64,000 bases of DNA, from assembly GCA_964405435.1 (NCBI GenBank), contig CAYOOD010000015.1, positions 40,275-104,274 on the forward strand, read 5' to 3'. Shown here piece by piece: positions 27,199 through 34,404 of the stretch (the first letter of the stretch is position 1; each line of letters begins with the position of its first letter). Position numbers and translations under genes: made by a program. The notes under the pieces are model-generated. The model was not told the DNA's origin. It saw nothing but the letters and a program-made list of their open reading frames with translations, and made no database searches. The stretch comes from DVEG01 sp964405435 (GTDB taxonomy: Bacteria > Cyanobacteriota > Cyanobacteriia > Cyanobacteriales > Oscillatoriaceae).

Positions 27199-27401
27199 GG
27201 AGCGATTCGACGCAGACAACCTCAAACGAATGCGAGCGTACTTTACTTTTTAACTTTCGACAAGAATACGGTAGATAAACGCACCTGCTTTTTAGCGATC
27301 GCTCGTTCTCTGCAATTGTTGCATAATAGCTTAAAATTGTATAATAAGATAACAAAGTTTCACAAATTATCTCGGCTTGTCGTGCATCCAAAGGGGGAAG
27401 T

Positions 27402-28274
27402 ATGGCTCACCTGAATCTGCGCCGCGCTGAAAATGTCGCTGGCGATTTTTACGTCGATCGCACCTGCATCGATTGCGATACCTGCCGCTGGATGGCTCCA
27501 GACGTATTTCACAGTGCGGGCGAACAGTCGGCAGTTTACCACCAGCCCGCAAACGATACGGAGAGGCTCCCAGCCATGCAGGCGCTTTTATCGTGTCCGA
27601 CTGCTTCTATCGGCACGGTGGAGAAGCCGAAAGATATCAAAGAAGCTCAGCAGAGTTTTCCGATTTTAGTCGCGGAAAATGTTTATCACTGCGGCTACCA
27701 CTCGGAAAGTTCCTATGCGGCTGCCAGTTATTTGATTGTGCGCCCTGAAGGAAATGTCTTGGTGGATTCTCCCCGATTCGCGCCTCCGCTCGTGAAGCAA
27801 TTGGAAGAAATGGGCGGGATTCGCTACATGTATCTCACGCATCGGGATGACGTGGCGGATCATCGGAAATATCGCGATCGTTTTGAGTGCGATCGCGTCC
27901 TTCACGAGGACGAAATTACCCGCGACACGCGCGATGTCGAAATTCAACTGTCTGGCTCGGATGTGGTGCAGTTGGCTCCCGATTTAGAGATTATTCCGGT
28001 TCCCGGCCATACGAAAGGGCACACGGTTTTATTATACCGCAATCAATTCCTTTTCAGCGGCGACCATCTCGCTTGGTCTGACGAACGCGGGCATCTGGTT
28101 GCGTTCCGGGATGTTTGCTGGTATTCTTGGTCAGAACAGCTTAAATCGATGCGGCGGTTGGCGAACTATTCGTTTGAGTGGGTATTGCCGGGTCACGGTC
28201 GTCGATATCACGCGAATCGGGAAGCGACGCGCGCTCAGATGCAGCAGTGCATTGATTGGATGGCAGCCAATTGA
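27402..28274 (+). CDS. MBL-fold hydrolase with N-terminal ferredoxin domain
   Basis: 290 residues. Residues 1-70 form a small ferredoxin-like domain with Cys22, Cys25, Cys28 (CIDCDTC) and Cys65 (SCPTASI), enough to bind a 4Fe-4S cluster. Residues about 95-285 form a metallo-beta-lactamase fold. Its metal motif is unusual: T-H147-R-D-D-V-A-D153-H154 in place of HxHxDH; PGHTKGHT, SGDHLAW and LPGHGRRYH supply the other ligands. The fusion resembles cyanobacterial and plant proteins annotated as MBL-fold hydrolase/ferredoxin. The substrate is unknown, and a redox-controlled hydrolase is a fair inference. A strong gggggaag site precedes the ATG. Confidence 0.92.
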   Translation: MAHLNLRRAENVAGDFYVDRTCIDCDTCRWMAPDVFHSAGEQSAVYHQPANDTERLPAMQALLSCPTASIGTVEKPKDIKEAQQSFPILVAENVYHCGYHSESSYAAASYLIVRPEGNVLVDSPRFAPPLVKQLEEMGGIRYMYLTHRDDVADHRKYRDRFECDRVLHEDEITRDTRDVEIQLSGSDVVQLAPDLEIIPVPGHTKGHTVLLYRNQFLFSGDHLAWSDERGHLVAFRDVCWYSWSEQLKSMRRLANYSFEWVLPGHGRRYHANREATRAQMQQCIDWMAAN

Positions 28275-28317
28275 ACGTTAAATGCTGCGTAGGGTGCGCC
28301 GCAGCGCACCCGATTGA

Positions 28318-28674
28318 TTATTTTTCTCGGACGATATCCACGGTAATTTTACCGCCGAAGTCGGGAATCGGGGCGGCGGGTTTTGTCAAGCGGACTTGCA
28401 CTTTTTGCACGAGCGGCTGCTGCAAGATAGCGGAGGCGATCGCTTCTGCCAAGCGTTCAACGAGCGCAAATTTAGAGGTTTTCACCAAATCCTTGACCGT
28501 GGCGATCGCGCTGCGGTAGTCGAGGGTATCTGCGATCGCGTCGCTTTTTCCCGCTGGTGCCAAATCCAGCCACAGGGTCAAATCCACTTCAAACCACTGA
28601 CCTAGCACCTGCTCCTCTGGCAGGTATCCCGTGTAACCATAGCATCGAATGCCGCTGAGTTGAATCGAATCCAT
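28318..28674 (-). CDS. folB: dihydroneopterin aldolase
   Basis: 118 residues, the family length. FolB cleaves 7,8-dihydroneopterin to 6-hydroxymethyl-dihydropterin and glycolaldehyde in folate synthesis. Recognisable features are IRCYGYTGYLPEEQVLGQ (catalytic Tyr and substrate Glu region), LDYRSAIATV, ALVERLAEAIA (substrate-binding Glu) and VRLTKPAAPI. No other folate genes are adjacent. It is convergent with the ferredoxin-MBL gene. Confidence 0.96.
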   Translation of the reverse strand: MDSIQLSGIRCYGYTGYLPEEQVLGQWFEVDLTLWLDLAPAGKSDAIADTLDYRSAIATVKDLVKTSKFALVERLAEAIASAILQQPLVQKVQVRLTKPAAPIPDFGGKITVDIVREK

Positions 28675-28764
28675 TTTTTCCTCCAGTCAATGCGATCGCG
28701 GCATTTCATTATAATATGCAATCTCCGAGCAGTTCTATTTTATTTTCGCGCTGTCGGCAGGCTC

Positions 28765-28796
28765 AGAAACCCGGGTTTTTTCAAACCCCGGGTTTC
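28765..28796. repeat. core hairpin of the MITE-like family
   Basis: agaaacccggg... pairs with ...cccgggtttct, and gctata follows at about 28802. It is a short or eroded copy of the family, placed between folB and gvpV on divergent strands, and might affect the gvpV leader. Confidence 0.6.
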
Positions 28797-28834
28797 TCTG
28801 GTGCTATAATCAAAGAAACCGCAAGAAAAAATTT

Positions 28835-29149
28835 ATGTATCCCCGCCCCTCCACCGGAAGCATTCGCCCCAAACTCAGCACGATGCCGCGTCAAAAAACT
28901 GAGGCGTCGGCTTACTTGGATATGTACAAGCTGGCGCTCGAAAAAAAGCGCTTGCAGCAGGAATTGCAAAATATCGAACAGCGCCGCCAGCAGATTCTTC
29001 AGCGCCTTGCCCTTCTTGACGTCCAAATGGCGGAGCAAGAAAAGAACGCCAAACAGTTGCGGGAGGCTCCCCCAGCAGACGCTCAGTTGCCCGTTCAGCC
29101 TGCTTTTTCTCAGTCAGGTAATTTTGACACGATGTTTCTGGAATATTGA
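28835..29149 (+). CDS. gvpV: gas vesicle protein GvpV
   Basis: 104 residues. A short basic N-terminus (RPSTGSIRPK) leads to STMPRQKTEASAYLDMYKLA and a long coiled coil (EKKRLQQELQNIEQRRQQIL). This matches the cyanobacterial GvpV type, a conserved accessory protein of gas-vesicle formation with no proven activity. It is the only gas-vesicle gene on the plus strand and is convergent with gvpG, with a perfect hairpin between them. In other cyanobacteria gvpV often follows gvpG on the same strand, so the orientation here is notable. Family call from pattern memory, fairly sure. Confidence 0.8.
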   Translation: MYPRPSTGSIRPKLSTMPRQKTEASAYLDMYKLALEKKRLQQELQNIEQRRQQILQRLALLDVQMAEQEKNAKQLREAPPADAQLPVQPAFSQSGNFDTMFLEY

Positions 29150-29161
29150 GAAGATTTCGGA

Positions 29162-29186
29162 TTCACAGAGGCTCTGCCTCTGTGAA
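29162..29186. terminator. bidirectional hairpin between gvpV and gvpG
   Basis: ttcacagaggc (29162-29172) pairs perfectly with gcctctgtgaa (29176-29186) with a tct loop. It lies between two convergent stops (29149 and 29197). There is no T-run, so it may act as a processing or stabilising hairpin rather than an intrinsic terminator. Confidence 0.6.
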
Positions 29187-29196
29187 CGAGGGAAAG

Positions 29197-29442
29197 CTAC
29201 TCTTGATTTTTCATTTGGTCTTCTAGCTCTTGAATCGCGAGCAAGAGTTCTTCTTCTTGGATTTCAAAATCTTCTTCGGAGATTTCGCCCATGTCGAAGG
29301 CGAGCTGCAGCGCCAAAAGCCGCTTGCTTAAATTTTCTTTGTCGTCGATTTCGGCACTGGCACGCTCTAGAAGTTGTTCTCCCATCCAGATGATGCCTTC
29401 AATGGGGCCGGTAATGGGCAGGGTTAGCAGGCGCAGAATCAT
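29197..29442 (-). CDS. gvpG: gas vesicle protein GvpG
   Basis: 81 residues from the ATG at 29442. It starts MILRLLTLPITGPIEGIIW, the conserved GvpG N-terminus, then has a charged helical region (KRLLALQLAFDMGEISEEDF) and an acidic coiled-coil tail. GvpG is a small accessory protein needed for gas-vesicle assembly. The frame extends upstream to 29559 over the end of gvpF, but the conserved start shows 29442 is right. It is the last gene of the minus-strand gas-vesicle run. Confidence 0.92.
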   Translation of the reverse strand: MILRLLTLPITGPIEGIIWMGEQLLERASAEIDDKENLSKRLLALQLAFDMGEISEEDFEIQEEELLLAIQELEDQMKNQE

Positions 29443-29485
29443 ATTTCGCTGTTGTTTGTACGGATGTGGTTGACGTAGCTGAGGT

Positions 29486-30226
29486 TTAGAGGTTGGTGAG
29501 TTGAGCGAAGTTGTAGGGGGCGGTGAAGTTGTTGTAGCGGATGCGCAGGCGAGATTCAAATTGTCGGTCTAGGGCTTCGACGCGATCGCCAAACGTTTCT
29601 TCTTCCTCCCACGCTATCAAATAAGAGGCATTGTAAATCATCGCCTCTGTCAGCCCTTCATTCTCCACCACTTCCACCGCCAGGGGGTTGAGCGTTTCCT
29701 GAAATACTTCAATAATTCCCTGCTGGCGCTGTTGCATCCCCCGCTCGATTTCTTGCCCGATGCCTATCACTTGATCCATGCCCAGCGCTTTTCCTTGCAG
29801 GCTGTCTCGTTTCGCTCTCAATTCCTCATTTTCTGCCATCAGTTGGTTTAGCTCGGCAGTGGCATCCCAAAAAACCTTCACGCCCACTTCTCGCCGCCCC
29901 TCTAATTTCACAAATAGCTGCTGCAATTTATCCCCATAAGGCAGCGTCAACTGTTGCGTCACCGTTTCCCATTCATCTACAATCAACCCGAATTGCAAAG
30001 GCAGGAGCGTGCGGTAGCCGTGCTGCATCGCTTCTTCTAAAACCTTTTCGTGTCCGAGCAGGTTGCGGCGGCTGGCTAAATACCGCTCCTGTTGCGCCTC
30101 CGAATGCAAAAACGCAAAACCATCCCACAGTTTTACTTCCACGGGCTGACTGTCCAAGCCTTTTACCTGCAAGCCTTCAGGCCCGGGTTCGGGAAAAATT
30201 CCGTATAAATAAATGCCGCATCCCAT
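29486..30226 (-). CDS. gvpF: gas vesicle protein GvpF/GvpL family
   Basis: 246 residues. The start GCGIYLYGIFPEPGPEGL is typical of GvpF/L. A central LLPLQFGLIVD segment and a long C-terminal helical domain end in YNFAQLTNL, a common GvpF C-terminus. GvpF is an accessory protein that contacts GvpA during nucleation (family knowledge). The ATG has a ggagat ribosome site 8 bases upstream. A 67-bp palindromic element lies in the 178-base space between gvpK and this gene, interrupting an otherwise compact operon. Confidence 0.94.
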   Translation of the reverse strand: MGCGIYLYGIFPEPGPEGLQVKGLDSQPVEVKLWDGFAFLHSEAQQERYLASRRNLLGHEKVLEEAMQHGYRTLLPLQFGLIVDEWETVTQQLTLPYGDKLQQLFVKLEGRREVGVKVFWDATAELNQLMAENEELRAKRDSLQGKALGMDQVIGIGQEIERGMQQRQQGIIEVFQETLNPLAVEVVENEGLTEAMIYNASYLIAWEEEETFGDRVEALDRQFESRLRIRYNNFTAPYNFAQLTNL

Positions 30227-30296
30227 TTTTAATAATCTCCAAATCCCCTAATCCCGGCACTCCAAAAAACATCCCATTTTGTAAATTCCCTTGAAA

Positions 30297-30363
30297 GGGC
30301 GAAGCATTTGGATTGTAAATTTTCGGGCTTGACCGAAAGAGGATTCGCCCCAATGCTTCGCCC
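30297..30363. repeat. 67-bp palindromic element inside the gvp operon
   Basis: gggcgaagcatttgg (30297-30311) pairs with cccaatgcttcgccc (30349-30363), one mismatch; an inner tcgg/ccga stem is also present. A second copy of equal length is at 61563-61629. It lies between gvpK and gvpF, probably within the transcript. Confidence 0.8.
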
Positions 30364-30404
30364 CTACAAAAAGGTTACGATTGCGGCGCTCCCTCCCACA
30401 AAAT

Positions 30405-30866
30405 TCATACCTCTTTAGAAGTCAATACTAATTTTAACTTGGCGTGAATGAGATTGAGCTGTGCGAGTCCTAAATCTACACTTCCTTCTACTACGACGCC
30501 CGTATTTAACAAGCGATCGAGCAGTTCTAAAACGGACGGGTTGCTGGAGGTTTCCCCCGGATAGTAGCCGCCGTTTTTGGGCATGAGGGTGCCGATTTCT
30601 CCGAGGTCAATATTTAAATCAGCGGGGTCAATTTCAAAGATTTCACACAGTTTGACGATTTGTTCTTCGAGCTGGCGCAGGCTCTCGCCGGCGCGATCGA
30701 GCTGTTCGTCTGTGAGAGCGCCGTCGTCCATTCGCCGAATCACTTGTGCTTCCATGAGCTGGCGCACGAGTTCGACGACTGTGAGCAGCAGGGGTGCCAA
30801 GCCAGCATTTTTGCCGGCGGGCTGTAGCTGCACGATCGCGTTGTCGGACGAGTCGGATGATGGCAT
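30405..30866 (-). CDS. gvpK: gas vesicle protein GvpK
   Basis: 153 residues from ATG 30866. The conserved body reads GLAPLLLTVVELVRQLMEAQ, then a helical middle, DPADLNIDLGEIGTL and the C-terminal LLDRLLNTGVVVEGSVDLGL. GvpK is an essential accessory protein, expected in the cytoplasm at nascent vesicles. The frame is open upstream to 30917, which would start directly at the gvpJ stop; the Met at 30866 gives the usual family length. The GvpJ and GvpK C-terminal and N-terminal parts share the GvpA-like phrase RLLNTGVVVEGSVDLG. Confidence 0.92.
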   Translation of the reverse strand: MPSSDSSDNAIVQLQPAGKNAGLAPLLLTVVELVRQLMEAQVIRRMDDGALTDEQLDRAGESLRQLEEQIVKLCEIFEIDPADLNIDLGEIGTLMPKNGGYYPGETSSNPSVLELLDRLLNTGVVVEGSVDLGLAQLNLIHAKLKLVLTSKEV

Positions 30867-30917
30867 GTCTCTATCGTAACCGCGTCCGTCTCGGAGCGCG
30901 CGGCAGCACGAGCGCAC

Positions 30918-31295
30918 CTATGTTAATTTTTCTGCTCCGGCTGGCTGCGCGGCGGCGATCGCGCGCAAGGAGCGCACTTCTTCCTGCAATTGCTTCACCT
31001 GCTCCATCAGTTGTTGATTGGATTCTATCAGGTTGCGCGTCTGGGAGTTCAGATAGGGATCGCTCTCCCACCAGTTAATCCCGATTTCTTTGGCTTTGTC
31101 TACTGAGGAAATCAGCAAGCGGATGCGAATGTTGAGCAGTTCCGTCGAGCCGACGGATACGGAAATATCGCCGGCGATGACGATACCTTTGTCGAGGACT
31201 CTTTCGAGGATGTCGGCGAGGGTAGAGCCGGCGGTGGCGCTGGGGATTCCCCGGCTGGCGGCAGAGTTCGGGCGCGGTTGCGAGATGGCTGTCAC
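30918..31295 (-). CDS. gvpJ: gas vesicle protein GvpJ
   Basis: 125 residues, a GvpA paralogue. The core (about 25-80, LADILERVLDKGIVIAGDIS then VSVGSTELLNIRIRLLISSV) resembles GvpA, and a C-terminal coiled-coil extension (LIESNQQLMEQVKQLQEEV) follows. It is thought to be a minor shell component at the cone tips. Its start overlaps the gvpN stop in an ATGA, a sign of translational coupling. Confidence 0.94.
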   Translation of the reverse strand: MTAISQPRPNSAASRGIPSATAGSTLADILERVLDKGIVIAGDISVSVGSTELLNIRIRLLISSVDKAKEIGINWWESDPYLNSQTRNLIESNQQLMEQVKQLQEEVRSLRAIAAAQPAGAEKLT

Positions 31296-32467
31296 GGTTG
31301 GTTGTCTCCCCGAGCGACAAAGAGGCGATCGTCGCGCTGCTTGAGGACGCCTTTTTTGAGGAGCGATCGCAGCGCGTCGATGGTTTGAATGCGGTTGATT
31401 TGCAAGGCGGCTTCTATTTCGGAAACTTTGGCTCCCCCAGATTGGAGCAGGTAGGTGTAGATTTCCGACTCGTAGGGAATATTTTGGGGTGTCGGGGAAG
31501 CGGGGGCTTCCGGGGCTGCGCTCTCGCTGTCATTTTCTGGCTGATTTCCCCCGACAATCAGTTCTAGAATGGAGTGCCCCCGTTCGCGGGCGATCGAGTC
31601 GATCGCCTCATCGAGCAATTTCATCGCTTGTTCCGGTTCTACAGAGGTGCGAGACAGCAGCACGTCGGCACAAATGTCTCGAAATTCTTCAGAACTGGCT
31701 GCAGCCGGGATGCCGTATTCTTTGCAGACTTTGCCGATTATCAAACCCGATCGCAAGCCGGAGGATTTTTTCGAGCCGATTCGCTCTCGAAAACTTCTCA
31801 CCACTTGCACGATTTTCTCGGCAGTTTTGCGATCGAGCCCGGTTTTTTGCACGAGCAGTTCGGTTTGGGTGCTTTCGTCCGGTTCCGGCATGTCGAGCGT
31901 CACCAACCGATCCATCAACGCATCTTGCGTGCCGTGAACGCCGCAGTATTCTTCTGGATTCGAGGTAAAAATGGCGCGAAAGTGGGGGTGAACGCGGATG
32001 TATTCCGAGCGGTTGCCGTTGGGGGGCAGCACCAAAAGTTTTTCTTCTAGAGCCGAGAGGAGGATATTGTTAACTTCGGGGCGCGATCGGTTGAATTCGT
32101 CGTAAACGAGGGTGAATCCTTCTCGACAGGCGAGAGTCAGTCGGGAATCTATCCAATTTTGCCGCAGTTCGTCCTCGACTTTGACGACGCTGTGGATGTA
32201 GTTATCGACGACTTTTTTGCGGGTGTAACCCGAACTGTTGCCGATCAAATCGGAGCTTTTCAGGTCGTCGTCGCCAAAAATCAGCATAATCGGACGCCCC
32301 AAAAGGTCTGCTAAATGCAGCGCTAAAGTGGTTTTGCCTGTGCCTGCCGGTCCCCGCAGGTGAACGGCAAAGCCGGTTTGCAGGTAGCGCAGCGCCCGCT
32401 CTGCGGTTCGCGCGGTGGCTGGCGTTTGAACAAATCCTTTGGGACGAGCTTGAAGCACTGTTACCAT
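31292..32467 (-). CDS. gvpN: gas vesicle AAA ATPase GvpN with C-terminal helix-turn-helix-like domain
   Basis: 391 residues. A MoxR-like AAA domain spans about residues 10-290, with Walker A GPAGTGKTTLA, Walker B TLVYDEFNRS and LVTLDMPEPDEST. GvpN is needed to enlarge vesicles. After a Ser/Pro/Glu linker, residues about 330-385 form a separate domain (YTYLLQSGGAKVSEIEAAL...) that is clearly similar to the C-terminus of the neighbouring GvpC. The domain looks like a small winged helix. The gene overlaps gvpJ by 4 bases and follows gvpC by 16 bases, so it is within a tight operon. Confidence 0.94.
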   Translation of the reverse strand: MVTVLQARPKGFVQTPATARTAERALRYLQTGFAVHLRGPAGTGKTTLALHLADLLGRPIMLIFGDDDLKSSDLIGNSSGYTRKKVVDNYIHSVVKVEDELRQNWIDSRLTLACREGFTLVYDEFNRSRPEVNNILLSALEEKLLVLPPNGNRSEYIRVHPHFRAIFTSNPEEYCGVHGTQDALMDRLVTLDMPEPDESTQTELLVQKTGLDRKTAEKIVQVVRSFRERIGSKKSSGLRSGLIIGKVCKEYGIPAAASSEEFRDICADVLLSRTSVEPEQAMKLLDEAIDSIARERGHSILELIVGGNQPENDSESAAPEAPASPTPQNIPYESEIYTYLLQSGGAKVSEIEAALQINRIQTIDALRSLLKKGVLKQRDDRLFVARGDNQP

Positions 32468-32483
32468 ATTATTAATTGAGATT

Positions 32484-33446
32484 TTAAATGGGGCGCGATC
32501 GCTGAGTTACTTTTTCTTCGGCGGTGTAGGTGCGATCGCGCTCGGAAATTAATCCTTTTTGAAGGAGAGCGCGCAAGATATCGACTGCTTGAATGCGCTT
32601 GAGTTTCAGAGCGGTTTCGATTTCTGCCAGACGCGCGCCCTGATGTTGGCAGATGTAGTTGTAGACTGTTTCTTCCCAGTCGATGCTGACTGATTTTTCG
32701 CCCTTGTCTTTGGCGGAAATTTCCGGCTCTGGTGGGGTTGACGTCTCGGCTTTTTTGACTTCTAAAGCGCCGAGTTGCGGTTGTTCTGCCGCGCTGCCCC
32801 AGACTTCTAGGGAGAGTTTGGCGCGATCGAGCCAGAGTTGGGAGCGCAGGGCGATCGCTCCTCCTTCCCGATTTTCTTGGCAAACTTGCAGGTATTCCGA
32901 GATTTCAAGTTGCAAGTTTTTTCTGAATTCTCCTAAGTCTCGATTCAGCTTGGTTTTTAAAAAGGCTTGTTGCGCTTGATTGAGCTGTCGCTGTTTGGCA
33001 ACGGTGATTCTCAGTTTTGTGTAAAACTCGCGCAAATCTTCGGCTTGATTTTTGGCCATTTCCAGGCGGGCGGAGCGGGCGTCTGCGAGAAACTGAGCGG
33101 TTTGCTCGGCGAGCGATCGCGCGAATTCGTCGAGGTTTTTGGCCATTTTTTGGGCGCGTTCCTGACGGCGATCGCGAGTATTTTTCAGAAACGTTTGGGT
33201 TTCCGATTGCAGGTTGAGAATCAGTCTTTTCCGAACGGCAGAGCGCTGCTGCTCGGCGCGATCGCGCGTTTCCTCTGCCTGCGCTAATTTTTCCCGAAAC
33301 TCGCTGAGCTCCCTCTTGTTCTTTTGCCCTTTTGCCTGACGTTCTTTTTGCAACTGCGTCAATTGCGAATTGATTTGAGAGGAGCGTTGTCTCACTTCTT
33401 GCAGGCGCTGCGCTCCCGCTCGACGCCACTTGTCTAATAGAGCCAT
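32484..33446 (-). CDS. gvpC: gas vesicle protein GvpC, extended
   Basis: 320 residues from the ATG at 33446, chosen because aggaggagg lies 7-8 bases before it. The central part has the ~33-residue GvpC-type repeats (ETQTFLKNTRDRRQERAQK, AQFLADARSARLEMAKNQ, EFYTKL) that wrap the outside of the vesicle ribs and strengthen it. The first about 90 residues are a highly charged coiled coil. The last about 60 residues are a non-repeat domain shared with the C-terminus of GvpN. Typical GvpC proteins are often 160-200 residues, so this one is long. GvpC length sets the collapse pressure in other species (family knowledge). Confidence 0.9.
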   Translation of the reverse strand: MALLDKWRRAGAQRLQEVRQRSSQINSQLTQLQKERQAKGQKNKRELSEFREKLAQAEETRDRAEQQRSAVRKRLILNLQSETQTFLKNTRDRRQERAQKMAKNLDEFARSLAEQTAQFLADARSARLEMAKNQAEDLREFYTKLRITVAKQRQLNQAQQAFLKTKLNRDLGEFRKNLQLEISEYLQVCQENREGGAIALRSQLWLDRAKLSLEVWGSAAEQPQLGALEVKKAETSTPPEPEISAKDKGEKSVSIDWEETVYNYICQHQGARLAEIETALKLKRIQAVDILRALLQKGLISERDRTYTAEEKVTQRSRPI

Positions 33447-33596
33447 CTCCCAATCCTCCTCCTGTACTATCAAGCCTGAAGTCTTGCAATCCAATTCGAG
33501 CGGCACTTAAGCGATGTTATTTTGTAGGTTGGGTAGAGCGCGATCGCTCTCCAACCTAAACCGCTACAGCTCTCAAATCAAATCGGATTCCTAGAC

Positions 33597-33632
33597 GAAG
33601 TGTGAAGTATAAAATTTCATACTTCACACTTC
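33597..33632 (-). promoter_or_regulatory. gvpA-gvpC intergenic hairpin
   Basis: gaagtgtgaagtat (33597-33610) pairs perfectly over 14 bp with atacttcacacttc (33619-33632), 8-nt loop. It starts 28 bases after the gvpA stop and has no following T-run on the minus strand. It could stabilise the abundant gvpA message or partly end it before gvpC. Confidence 0.65.
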
Positions 33633-33659
33633 ACCCTTCACCGCGAAAGCTCGATTTCC

Positions 33660-33887
33660 CTAAGCCACGGGGATCGCCGGAACAGCAGCTTGAGCCGTCA
33701 GCCCGACAGCTTCCGCATACTTGAGGTAGGTTTCCACCGAAGCAATCACCACCCTAGCTTCGATCGCGATCAGTTCGATGCCCACCAGAGAAACCCGCGC
33801 CCACGCATCAATGACGACGCCTTTGTCCAAAATGCGATCGATCACTTCAGCCAAGCTAGAGGAGGAATTCACTTTTTCAACAGCCAT
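33660..33887 (-). CDS. gvpA: gas vesicle major shell protein GvpA
   Basis: 75 residues, very close to the universal GvpA sequence (SSLAEVIDRILDKGVVIDAW and onward). GvpA polymerises into the ribs of the gas vesicle wall. aggag lies 13 bases upstream of the ATG. It is the first gene of the run gvpA-C-N-J-K-F-G; only one copy is visible. The 517-base upstream region likely carries the operon promoter. Confidence 0.98.
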   Translation of the reverse strand: MAVEKVNSSSSLAEVIDRILDKGVVIDAWARVSLVGIELIAIEARVVIASVETYLKYAEAVGLTAQAAVPAIPVA

Positions 33888-34404
33888 AATAAAATAATAT
33901 CTCCTGACATTAATTGTTCGGTCTGGGGAGCGCTTGCCTTTCCAGATCCCGATAAACTGGTACGCTGCTCAACAAAACCGTGCCACCCTGACGATACGCA
34001 CTGCCCGATCCCGCACTCCCTTCGATCCACAGCCTGTCAACATCCGTGAATTTACGGAAATGTCAATTTGGGTTAACCTCACCCTCAATTCGGCTTTGTT
34101 TTATAGCCAAGCACTTGTATTCTGCATCATCTGCTCGTGCTTTGTCTAGCAGAAAGCGAAAAAAACTTTTTTGCGGGCCATTTTTCTTTTTTATTAAAAT
34201 TTAATACTATTTTTTGCAAAAATTTACAAATAGGGGGTAGAAATGGGGAGGCAAAAATAGTAGAATGATACGAATGCGTTTTAGTATTGTTGAGTGCGAT
34301 CGCTCCTGCGGGCTAGCTGAGCGGAAAAAAAGGGAGTTGGGGGCGATCGCGTGTAGGCGCGCGGGGCGGGCACGGGCGCACCGCCCCGACTCCACACTCC
34401 ACAC
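33888..34404. other. upstream region of gvpA
   Basis: 517 bases between the CHAT-fusion stop and gvpA. AT-rich tracts (about 34180-34265) and a small tccgt/acgga stem (34043-34058) are present. No gene is seen. The gvp promoter should be here, but I cannot place the -10 with confidence. Confidence 0.45.
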
